This document shows positions 11,946 to 18,376 of a DNA stretch of 18,376 nt, in pieces. This DNA comes from CAYXVF01 sp964468125 (GTDB taxonomy: Bacteria > Myxococcota > XYA12-FULL-58-9 > CAYXVF01). Location of the stretch: NCBI GenBank assembly GCA_964468125.1, contig CAYXVF010000118.1, positions 1-18,376 of the forward strand, written 5' to 3'. Positions within the stretch are counted from its first letter, which is position 1. Each line of letters begins with the position of its first letter. Made by a program: the position numbers and the translations under genes. Below the pieces are notes generated by a model that was not told where the DNA came from, ran no database searches, and saw only the letters and a program-made list of their open reading frames with translations.

Positions 11946-14834
11946 ATGCGAAGGCTGAGATGGATCGTGATTGTGGCCCTCGCGGCATGCCAGCCGCGCA
12001 ATGGAATCGAAACGCCCGCACCGGAGCCCGCGCCCGAGCCGGAGCGCTCGAATGTGCTCCTCGGGGAGGCGAGCCAGCTGACCTTGGTGGGAAAGCGCGC
12101 CGGCGAAGGCTACTTCAGCGCAGATGGAAAGACCCTGATCTTTCAGAGCGAGCGCCGAGACGACAATCCGTTCTATCAGATCTACGCCATGGATCTGGAC
12201 GCTGGCACCACGCGGCTCCTGTCGCCGGGATTCGGCAAGACCACCTGCGCCTGGCTGCACCCGGACGGCGAACGTTTCCTCTTCGGCTCGACGCACGAGG
12301 ACCCGGAGGCAAAGCAGAAGCAGAAGGAGGAGCTCGAGTTTCGCGCTTCGGGCCAGACCCGGCGCTACTCCTGGGATTACGACCCGAGCTTCGACATCTA
12401 TCAGGGGACACTCGTTGGCGCGGGCGACGCCTCGAAGATGAAGAACCTGACGGATACGCGTGGCTACGACGCGGAGGCTTCCTATTCACCGGACGGTACG
12501 CTCATCGCGTTCGCCTCGAATCGCCGGGCTTACAACGAGAAGCTTCTTCCCGAATGGGAGAAGCGACGCGAGACCGATCCAGCCTTCTTCATCGACCTCT
12601 ACGTGATGAACGCCGACGGCACGAATGTTCGACAGATCACCGACACCCCTGGCTACGACGGTGGACCGTTTTTCTCGCCGGACGGGACGCGGATCACCTG
12701 GCGGCGCTTCAACCCGGAAGGCACGCAGGCGGAGATCTGGACGGCCGCGGTCGACGGCTCCGACGCAAAGCAACTTACACAGCTCGGGGCTATGTCCTGG
12801 GCGCCGTTTTATCATCCCTCCGGCGACTACTTGATCTTCACCACGAACGAGCACGGCTACAGCAACTTCGAGCTCTACATGGTCGATGCGGTGGGCGCCC
12901 ACGCGCCGGTGCGGGTCACCGAGGCCGACGGCTTCGACGGGCTGCCCGTGTTCACTCCCGCGGGCGACGAGCTCTACTGGACGAGCAACCGTGCCGGAGA
13001 CAAAGGCCAAATCTTTCGCGCCTCCTGGAATGACGCGGAAGCGCGGCGCAGGCTCGGACTGTCGCCGCGAGATGCGGCCCCGGCACCCAAGCCGCCGACC
13101 GTTAAACTCGCCTCGCTCGAAGAAGACGTCGCCGCACTCGTGAAGCCCGAGCTCGAGGGGCGCCTCACCGGAACCGCTGGAGAAAGAGCGGCGGCGGAGT
13201 GGCTCGCGGGACGTTACTCGCAGCTCGGCCTCGAGGCCCCGAAAGGCGGCTATCTGCAGGAGTTCGACTTCGTCGCGGGGGTTGAGCTCGGCGACGACAC
13301 GGCCTTTCGCGTTGAAGGCGAGAAGGTGATCCCGAAGAAGGGCTTCATTCCGCTCGCTTTCAGCGCGCGGGGCGAGTTTGAGCCTGCCCCGGTCGTGTTC
13401 GCGGGCTACGGCATCGTGGCGCCGAAGATCGACGACCAAGAGGCCTACGACTCCTACGGCGACATCGACGTGACCGACAAGTGGGTGATGATGCTGCGCT
13501 ACAAACCCGCCGACGTCGACGAGGCGCGTACGCGTCATCTCGACCGCTTTTCCATGCTCCGTCTGAAGGCCACCGCCGCTCGCGACAAGGGAGCCCGAGG
13601 AATTCTGATCGTCACCGGTCCGAAACCGAAGGTGAAGAGCGAGCTCGTACCCCTGAGCTCCGATGCGACCCAGGCCGGCTCGGGGCTCGCGGCTCTCTCC
13701 ATCGACAACTCGGTGGCACGCTCGATCCTTCAGCCGACCGGACGGTCATTGGCTGATCTGCAAGATCAGCTCGACGGAGGTGAGCCCGTCGAAGCTTTTG
13801 AAATTTCGGGGGTGAAGGTCGATGCCACCGTCGACCTCGTGGACCAGAAGACGGTCGGCCGCAACGTCGTGGGCCGGCTCCCGGGTTCGAACCCGAACCT
13901 CGAGCCCGTGTTGATCGGTGCCCATTATGACGGGCAGGGACGGGGGCAGAGCGGCAACTCACTGGCGAGCGCGGACGAAGAAGGACAGGTCCATCCCGGT
14001 GCCGACGACAATGCTTCTGGAGTGGCGGCCCTCCTCGAGATCGCGAGGCTCCTGAAGAAGCGTGGCCCCTTGAAGCGAACCGTAATTTTTGCCGCCTGGT
14101 CCGGGGAGGAGCTCGGTCTCTTGGGATCCGCCACCTGGGCGGAGGAGCGGTTGGGGTCTCCAGGAAAGAGCGAGCGCCGACTGGCTGCGGCGTTGAATCT
14201 CGACATGGTCGGGCGCCTTCGGGAAGTGCTGGTCCTAAACGGCACCGGTTCGTCCCCCGTATGGCTTCCCTGGCTCGAGGAGCTCAACGTGGGTTATCGA
14301 ATGCCGCTGCGTGCGCGACCGTCGAGCTACCTGCCGACGGATGCGACGTCGTTCTACGTGCGCGGCGTCCCGATTCTGAGTGCCTTTACCGGTGCCCACG
14401 GCGAGTACCACACGCCCCGGGACAGCGCTGAGCTGCTGGACTATCCGGGGATCGCGCGTACGGCGCGCTTCTTTGCCGCCGTGGCCACACGCCTGGCGCA
14501 GAACGAATCGTTGCCCGAATACATCGAGTCGAAAGCCCCGGAAGACCGTGGGGGCCGTCGAGCCTTCCGGGTCTATCTGGGCACGATCCCCGACTACACC
14601 CAAGCCGGCGAGAACGGCGTGAAGCTGACCGGGGTGAAACCCGGCACTCCGGCCGAGGCGGCGGGCCTGACGAGCGGCGACGTCATCGTCGAGCTCGCGG
14701 GCAAACCGATCGAGACCATCTATGACTACGTTTACGCCCTGGAGGTCTTGAAGCCCGGCGAGGCTACCACGGTCGTGATTGTGCGCGCAGGCGAACGCAT
14801 GACACTCGAGATTGTGCCCGGGTCGCGGGACTGA
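11946..14834 (+). CDS. Lipoprotein M28 metallopeptidase with PD40 propeller, PA insert and C-terminal PDZ
   Basis: A 962-residue secreted lipoprotein. The signal peptide MRRLRWIVIVALAAC ends in an LAAC lipobox. Residues about 30-370 are a TolB-like propeller with repeated SPDGxxIAF motifs (EASYSPDGTLIAF, PFFSPDGTRITW, PVFTPAGDELYW). Then comes an M28 aminopeptidase domain with a PA-type insert (FAGYGI, KGARGILIV). Zinc ligands are present: His660 (AHYDG), Asp687/688 (GADDNASG), Glu721/722 (WSGEELG), Asp753 (NLDMVGR) and His822 (EYHTPRD). The C-terminal PDZ runs from about 860 to 960 (GVKPGTPAEAAGLTSGDVIVEL). It probably cleaves N-terminal residues from extracytoplasmic peptides. Start choice: ATG 11946 fits the signal peptide, while GTG 11898 has GGAG 9 nt upstream and would add 16 residues; the frame is open back to 11841. 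Confidence 0.92.
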   Translation: MRRLRWIVIVALAACQPRNGIETPAPEPAPEPERSNVLLGEASQLTLVGKRAGEGYFSADGKTLIFQSERRDDNPFYQIYAMDLDAGTTRLLSPGFGKTTCAWLHPDGERFLFGSTHEDPEAKQKQKEELEFRASGQTRRYSWDYDPSFDIYQGTLVGAGDASKMKNLTDTRGYDAEASYSPDGTLIAFASNRRAYNEKLLPEWEKRRETDPAFFIDLYVMNADGTNVRQITDTPGYDGGPFFSPDGTRITWRRFNPEGTQAEIWTAAVDGSDAKQLTQLGAMSWAPFYHPSGDYLIFTTNEHGYSNFELYMVDAVGAHAPVRVTEADGFDGLPVFTPAGDELYWTSNRAGDKGQIFRASWNDAEARRRLGLSPRDAAPAPKPPTVKLASLEEDVAALVKPELEGRLTGTAGERAAAEWLAGRYSQLGLEAPKGGYLQEFDFVAGVELGDDTAFRVEGEKVIPKKGFIPLAFSARGEFEPAPVVFAGYGIVAPKIDDQEAYDSYGDIDVTDKWVMMLRYKPADVDEARTRHLDRFSMLRLKATAARDKGARGILIVTGPKPKVKSELVPLSSDATQAGSGLAALSIDNSVARSILQPTGRSLADLQDQLDGGEPVEAFEISGVKVDATVDLVDQKTVGRNVVGRLPGSNPNLEPVLIGAHYDGQGRGQSGNSLASADEEGQVHPGADDNASGVAALLEIARLLKKRGPLKRTVIFAAWSGEELGLLGSATWAEERLGSPGKSERRLAAALNLDMVGRLREVLVLNGTGSSPVWLPWLEELNVGYRMPLRARPSSYLPTDATSFYVRGVPILSAFTGAHGEYHTPRDSAELLDYPGIARTARFFAAVATRLAQNESLPEYIESKAPEDRGGRRAFRVYLGTIPDYTQAGENGVKLTGVKPGTPAEAAGLTSGDVIVELAGKPIETIYDYVYALEVLKPGEATTVVIVRAGERMTLEIVPGSRD

Positions 14835-14884
14835 GATTCTCGTGAATCCAAATCGCCAGGCCGTGCGAAAGGCCATCTGAGGGC

Positions 14885-14899
14885 GCGGGTCCGTCCCGC
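14885..14899. terminator. Short GC-rich hairpin between the peptidase and sigma factor genes
   Basis: GCGGG (14885-14889) and CCCGC (14895-14899) are perfect complements around a 5-base loop, just before the sigma factor start. No T-run follows, so termination is doubtful; it could instead be an mRNA structure near the sigma factor's ribosome binding region. A smaller inverted repeat, GATTC/GAATC, sits at 14835-14848, right after the peptidase stop. Confidence 0.25.
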
Positions 14900-14910
14900 A
14901 ACCTCGGAGA

Positions 14911-15477
14911 ATGGGAGTGTTTTTGGCCGCCGCAGACCCAGCGTTGCAGCCCTCGCTGCTCGGGAGGATCGCTTCGGGCGACCGCCGGGCGGTACGTGCG
15001 TGCATCGAAGCCTACGGTGGCTTGGTGTGGTCCCTTGCCCGGCGCCACCTCGCGAACGACGCGGACGCCGAGGAAGCGGTCCAGGACGCATTCATGAGTC
15101 TGTGGAAGAGCGCGGGTCGCTTCGACCCGACCCGCGCGGAAGAGGCGACCTTCGTCGCGATGATCGCGCGTCGACGAATCATCGACCGTGCACGCAAGCG
15201 TGCGCGGGTGAACGAGGGGCACGAGCTTCCGGAGGTTCCGGTGGCACCGCAACTAGAGCAAAACGAAGACGCACGGCGGGCGGCTGCCGCCCTCGAGGCG
15301 CTCCCCGAGGACAAGCGCAAGGTGCTGTGGCTGTCGATTCATCAGGGCATGTCGCACGGCGAGATCGCCGAGGCGACCGGGTTACCCCTCGGCACCGTCA
15401 AGTCGCACTTTCGTCGTGGATTGCAGGCGGTTCGGGAGCTGCTGCGCGAGCCGAGTGGGGAGGAGGTGACGTTGTGA
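14911..15477 (+). CDS. ECF-type RNA polymerase sigma factor
   Basis: A 188-residue sigma-70 family factor of the extracytoplasmic-function type, with only regions 2 and 4. Region 2 (about 20-95) shows YGGLVWSLARRHLAND, then DAEEAVQDAFMSLWKSAGRFD and a RRRIIDRARKR-type helix for -10 recognition. Region 4 (about 125-180) shows LPEDKRKVLWLSIHQGMSHGE, IAEATGLPLGTVKSHFRRGL, the helix-turn-helix that reads the -35 element. The ATG at 14911 has GGAG only 1 nt away, so GTG 14917, with 7-nt spacing, may be the true start. The stop overlaps the anti-sigma start (GTGA), the classic arrangement for a sigma/anti-sigma pair. Region 4 followed by an RskA-like partner fits the SigK-like groups. Confidence 0.94.
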   Translation: MGVFLAAADPALQPSLLGRIASGDRRAVRACIEAYGGLVWSLARRHLANDADAEEAVQDAFMSLWKSAGRFDPTRAEEATFVAMIARRRIIDRARKRARVNEGHELPEVPVAPQLEQNEDARRAAAALEALPEDKRKVLWLSIHQGMSHGEIAEATGLPLGTVKSHFRRGLQAVRELLREPSGEEVTL

Positions 15478-16262
15478 CGGATACCTCCAAGGTCGAACGG
15501 TTGGTCGAGTTGCTCGCCGAGCGCATGGAGCGCGAGCTCGTGGTCGCCGAGCGAGCGGAGCTCGATACGCTTCTGCGCGACCACCCGGATTGGTCTGAAG
15601 ACGACCTCGAGCTGACCGCGGCCGCCGTGGACCTGGCATTCCACGATTCACCGATTGCCTTGCCTGAGGCGCTCCGAGGCGCGCTTCTCGAAGATGCGGC
15701 GAGTGTTTTGGGTGAGGAGCGAGCAGAGGTCGTGAATTTCGACTCGGTGCGCCCGCGGCGCGCGGGACCATGGGTGGCCTGGTCTGGTTGGGCGGTGGCC
15801 GCGGCGGCGGTGGCTTTTCTGCTCTTCTCTGGCGAGCCGCTCCCTGAGCCCGAGTCGGTGGTGGAGCTGCCGAGCGCTGCGGAACGTCGCGCGGCGCTCG
15901 CGGCGAAACCGGAAACGCTGCGCCTGGAGTGGAGCGCTACGGAGGATCCGCTCGCGAAAGGCGTGCGTGGCGACGTGGTGTGGAGCGCGGATGAGCAGGA
16001 GGGCTACCTGCGCTTCGAGGGCCTCGTTGCGAATGACCCGGAGCGGAGTCAATACCAGCTCTGGATCTTCGATGCTCAGCGAAACGAGGCACACCCGGTG
16101 GATGGGGGCGTGTTCGACAGCGACGGTGGCGAGGTGGTCGTGCCGATCGATCCCCGCGTTCCGGTGGGCGAGGCGACCCTCTTCGCGGTTACCCTCGAGC
16201 GTCCGGGTGGGGTCGTCGTCTCCACGCGCGAACGTCTCGTGTTGATCGCGAAGCCCGGGTGA
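15474..16262 (+). CDS. Membrane-anchored anti-sigma factor, RskA C-terminal type
   Basis: A 262-residue protein translated from a GTG at 15474 that overlaps the sigma factor stop; GGGGAGGAGG lies 7 nt upstream. Residues 1-80 are the cytoplasmic, helical sigma-binding part (KVERLVELLAERMERELV, then LLRDHPDWSEDDLELTAAAV). No zinc-binding HxxxCxxC motif is visible, so it is not a ZAS-type domain. One TM helix (about 100-117, WVAWSGWAVAAAAVAFLLF) precedes a periplasmic RskA-like domain: GVRGDVVWSADEQEGYLRFEG type start, YQLWIFDAQRNEAHPVDGG, and LFAVTLERPGGVV near the end. It should hold the ECF factor inactive until an envelope signal triggers its release by proteolysis. Confidence 0.92.
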   Translation: MTDTSKVERLVELLAERMERELVVAERAELDTLLRDHPDWSEDDLELTAAAVDLAFHDSPIALPEALRGALLEDAASVLGEERAEVVNFDSVRPRRAGPWVAWSGWAVAAAAVAFLLFSGEPLPEPESVVELPSAAERRAALAAKPETLRLEWSATEDPLAKGVRGDVVWSADEQEGYLRFEGLVANDPERSQYQLWIFDAQRNEAHPVDGGVFDSDGGEVVVPIDPRVPVGEATLFAVTLERPGGVVVSTRERLVLIAKPG

Positions 16263-16335
16263 TTTTTCTGACCGCCCGTGCATCCGAAGCGCGCGCTTTG
16301 ACGAATCCGTGAATGCCCACTGCAGAGAGGGATTC

Positions 16336-16689
16336 ATGCCGTCGATTTCGTTGCAGAGCTGTCAGCACCTTTCAAACGCCTCCCGCAGGGCCCTCGTACA
16401 GGATTTTCTCGATGATCTCGATGATCTCGGTGACGACAGCGAATGGCTTCACGGACTCGCCGAACGGGTGATCGACGCGTCTCTCTCTGGCGACCAGGGT
16501 CTTTCGACAGAAAAGCTCCTCGCCTGGTTGGCCAGCACGAACAGCACCCCGGCGGTGATGGAAGCGGCGAGAAACCTGACGCGCGCTACCCGCTTAGAGC
16601 TCTTCTTTCAGAACGATTCGAGCGCATCCATGATCGCGTTCAGGTCAAAGATTGCTGTTCCGTGTCCTGCCCCTTCGAGCTCGATGTAG
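16336..16689 (+). CDS. Small acidic protein of unknown function
   Basis: A 117-residue frame that I do not recognise. The ATG at 16336 has GAGAGGG 5 nt upstream, a good ribosome binding site, and I prefer it over the ATG at 16309 for that reason. The sequence is acidic and helical: an Asp-rich run FLDDLDDLGDD encoded by a 9-bp tandem repeat, then WLHGLAERVIDASLSGDQ and LLAWLASTNSTPAVMEAARN. No membrane segment or signal. The last 27 codons lie antisense to the end of the alpha/beta hydrolase and look like an unselected tail (IAVPCPAPSSSM), so the true gene may end earlier through a lost stop or a frameshift. It follows the anti-sigma gene by 73 bases and could belong to the same transcript. 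Confidence 0.5.
   Translation: MPSISLQSCQHLSNASRRALVQDFLDDLDDLGDDSEWLHGLAERVIDASLSGDQGLSTEKLLAWLASTNSTPAVMEAARNLTRATRLELFFQNDSSASMIAFRSKIAVPCPAPSSSM
16407..16433 (+). repeat. 9-bp tandem repeat, three copies
   Basis: TCTCGATGA is repeated at 16407 and 16416 and again with one change (TCTCGGTGA) at 16425. It lies in frame inside the small acidic gene and encodes the repeating Leu-Asp-Asp units. Confidence 0.85.
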
Positions 16690-17501
16690 CGGCTCTGTGG
16701 CACCCGCGCCGCAAACGCTCGGGTTTGCCGCGCGGGAACGAAGGGGTCCCGGGAGCCCTGCACGAAGAGGACCGGGACCCGGATGTCTTCGAGGGCAAAT
16801 CCGAAGCGACCCAAGCGTTGAAAGTCGTCGACCGCTCCCGAGGAGCCCTGGCGAAACACCTCGTCGAGGAAGGCCCGCGCCATCCCGCTGTCGACCACGA
16901 TCCGCACGAAGGGCGCCTCGACGCCCGTGGCCGCGAGTCGCAGCAACCGGCGGGGTAGCCGGGTGCCGAGCTGGATCAGACGGAAATAGGCGACGAGAAG
17001 CCACGGGGCACGGTTCGCCAGGAGATCAGCGCTTCGATCGATCCAACCCGCCGCGGCGCGCATCCCGTCCGCGATGCCTCCGGGAGCGGTGACCACCGCC
17101 CGGTCCAGTCGATCGGCGAAGGCGTAGGCGCAGGCCAGGGAGTAGGGTCCACCGCCAGACCCTCCGATGCTCGAGAAACGGCTGATTCCGAGGGCGTCGA
17201 GCACCGCACGGACGTCTTCGGTTACCGAGAGCACGCAGAGCTCGGCGGAGCCTGAGGTTCCTCCGAGGCCCGGCCGGTCGAGGGCGATGAGTCGAACATC
17301 GTGCGCGCGCGCCCAGGGCTCCGCCAAGAGCGCTTCGAATCTGCAGCCCGGGGAGCCGTGAAACCACACCCAAGGGGATGTCCCGCCGGAGTTCAGGTCG
17401 AGAAAAGCGATCTCGCGGTCTCCCGCGCGAATTCGTCGTGGCGTTTCCGCGAGCCGCGCTTCGATTTCCTCGGGCTCCACCAGGTCGAGCGCGTTCGTCA
17501 T
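16608..17501 (-). CDS. Alpha/beta hydrolase
   Basis: A 297-residue alpha/beta-fold hydrolase with the full catalytic set: the oxyanion HG motif (WFHGSPG, 47-53), the nucleophile elbow GGSGGGP with Ser115, the acid in QGSRDPFVP (Asp252) and the base in EGAGHGT (His280). A cap region lies between about 130 and 225. The DRPGLGGTSG loop near 75-84 is typical of the family. No signal peptide, so cytoplasmic; substrate unknown. The frame is open to a TTG at 17567, but the ATG at 17501 begins 10 bases after the stop of the bicupin gene, fits a normal N-terminus and is preferred, although no clear ribosome binding site is seen. Probably co-transcribed with the bicupin gene. Confidence 0.92.
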   Translation of the reverse strand: MTNALDLVEPEEIEARLAETPRRIRAGDREIAFLDLNSGGTSPWVWFHGSPGCRFEALLAEPWARAHDVRLIALDRPGLGGTSGSAELCVLSVTEDVRAVLDALGISRFSSIGGSGGGPYSLACAYAFADRLDRAVVTAPGGIADGMRAAAGWIDRSADLLANRAPWLLVAYFRLIQLGTRLPRRLLRLAATGVEAPFVRIVVDSGMARAFLDEVFRQGSSGAVDDFQRLGRFGFALEDIRVPVLFVQGSRDPFVPARQTRAFAARVPQSRYIELEGAGHGTAIFDLNAIMDALESF

Positions 17502-17511
17502 GGTGCGTCGG

Positions 17512-18231
17512 CTATTTCGGGGTGGCTTGGCCGACCCCGGCTCGCTCACGGTAGCGGGAGAGCTCAAAGCGGGGCAAGCAAACGCACATGACGGTGAACG
17601 GCTCGTCGCTCAGGCCCCGAACACGTTGGAAACGGTCTTTGGGGATCTCGACGATGTCGCCGGGCCGCGCGCAGAAACGTTGCCCCTCGATCTGAAACTC
17701 CGCCTCGCCGCTCAGGACCAGCTGAAACTCGGTGCTTCGCAGCGCGTGCTCGGCGGTGAGCGTATCGTTCGGGGTGAAGGCCAGCGAAAGAGACAGGCCC
17801 GGCACGTTCGGACGATTGAAGCTTTCGTGAATGGCGCAGCCTTCCTCGAAGGCGAATACCTTTGCGGGGTCGAAGGGAAGATGCGCCGGGGCCGGCAAGC
17901 GGACTCCGCGTTTTGGCGTGACCTCTGAGAAATCGACGCCGCTCCCGCTCGGATGAATCGTAAAGGCGACACCGGCGGGGACGAACAGGACGTCCGGCGC
18001 ACGAGCGGTGAAGCGCTGGGCCCCGATGCTGACCACTGCCTCGCCCCGGCCGATCACGATTGCACGTGCTTTGCCCGGGGGGAGGCGCTTTTGACGCTGC
18101 GCGGGGACCCGGTCGCTGCGCAGCGCCACGTCCGGAGTGTCGATCGCCTGACCGCGCGGACGATGCAGCGCTGGAGGCCCACGATGAGCGGTTGCACCCG
18201 CAACGCGCTCAAATCTGTCCAGCGCTTGCAT
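17512..18231 (-). CDS. Bicupin protein lacking the usual metal-binding histidines
   Basis: A 239-residue protein with two cupin-like beta-barrel halves. The first (about 55-110) shows GKARAIVIGRGEAVVSIG, then ARAPDVLFVPAGVAFTIHPSG. The second (about 155-225) shows STEFQLVLSGEAEFQIEGQ, then CARPGDIVEIPKDRFQRVRG, the usual PGD-xxxIP-xxxxH motif with Gln in place of His. The HxH of motif 1 is also missing in both halves, so metal-dependent oxygenase or isomerase chemistry is unlikely; binding or structural roles are possible. Start: ATG 18231 is preferred; the frame also has an ATG at 18282 with an Arg/Pro-rich extension. It lies 10 bases upstream of the hydrolase gene, suggesting a joint operon. 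Confidence 0.85.
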   Translation of the reverse strand: MQALDRFERVAGATAHRGPPALHRPRGQAIDTPDVALRSDRVPAQRQKRLPPGKARAIVIGRGEAVVSIGAQRFTARAPDVLFVPAGVAFTIHPSGSGVDFSEVTPKRGVRLPAPAHLPFDPAKVFAFEEGCAIHESFNRPNVPGLSLSLAFTPNDTLTAEHALRSTEFQLVLSGEAEFQIEGQRFCARPGDIVEIPKDRFQRVRGLSDEPFTVMCVCLPRFELSRYRERAGVGQATPK

Positions 18232-18376
18232 CGTTGTGGTTCTCGGCGGCCGGCGGTTGGAAGTTGCGTTACCCGGCGTCATTCCCGATCGGAATCGGCT
18301 GTCAGACGGGTTTTCCGCCCTTCTGAGAGCGGGAATTGTCGGTTTGTAAGCCGCGGAGGGTGCACGCGTCGAAGAC

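Noticed and set aside
12486..13538. Minus-strand open frame (350 codons) inside the M28 peptidase gene
   Set aside because: Antisense to clear PD40 repeats and the start of the peptidase; composition is that of a mirror frame.
16298..16326. TTGACG followed at 17 bases by TGCAGA as a promoter for the small acidic gene
   Set aside because: Good -35 but the -10 matches at only 2 of 6 positions.
1..18376. Mobile elements, CRISPR, tRNA or rRNA
   Set aside because: No transposase or integrase motifs, no spaced repeats, and no tRNA or rRNA sequence recognised on reading both strands.

Overview
The window is GC-rich, densely coded bacterial chromosome with no rRNA, tRNA, CRISPR array or recognisable insertion sequence. 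A periplasmic protein with an AgmX/PglI-type C-terminal domain, a GspC-PDZ-like lipoprotein, an ECF sigma/RskA-type anti-sigma pair and long Ala/Pro/Glu-rich linkers point to a delta-proteobacterial lineage, most likely Myxococcota. This is inferred from gene style, not from a marker gene.

Layout. 1-2592 (minus): a large kinase-like protein, followed downstream by a secreted acidic Pro/Glu-repeat protein cut by the window edge. 2636-4218 (plus): a membrane-anchored M19 dipeptidase translationally coupled to a small membrane protein. 4223-5962 (minus): an AgmX/TonB-like protein, then a lipoprotein with a GspC-like PDZ domain; a 38-bp concentric palindrome lies between them. 6203-6904 (plus): a four-cysteine protein with a second, well-formed internal start. 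6914-7744 (minus): RlmJ. 7808-8305 (plus): a DUF805 membrane protein. 8302-11823 (minus): a row of a cysteine-containing small protein, an MFS exporter, a strictosidine-synthase-like propeller, DUF1684, a GIN-like fragment and an SRPBCC protein. Its middle (8824-9570) is damaged by two frameshifts and truncations. 11848-11862: a Fur-like box lying on divergent promoters. 11946-14834 (plus): a PD40/PA/M28/PDZ lipoprotein peptidase. 14911-16262: sigma/anti-sigma pair. 16336-16689: a small unknown. 16608-18231 (minus): bicupin and alpha/beta hydrolase.

Most genes serve the cell envelope: two secreted peptidases, two trans-envelope type proteins, an exporter, and a membrane-tethered stress sigma system. 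The items most worth following are the divergent pseudokinase (322-2592), which keeps the kinase Lys, Glu, Asn and metal-binding Asp but has lost the catalytic Asp and so resembles SidJ-type glutamylases; the Fur-like box at 11848-11862 over two back-to-back promoters; the internal start in the four-cysteine gene; and the decayed or mis-sequenced block at 8824-9570. No stretch over 300 bases lacks a gene; the longest gap (about 240 bases, 5963-6202) holds a T-run, a 12-bp palindrome and a possible short leader ORF.
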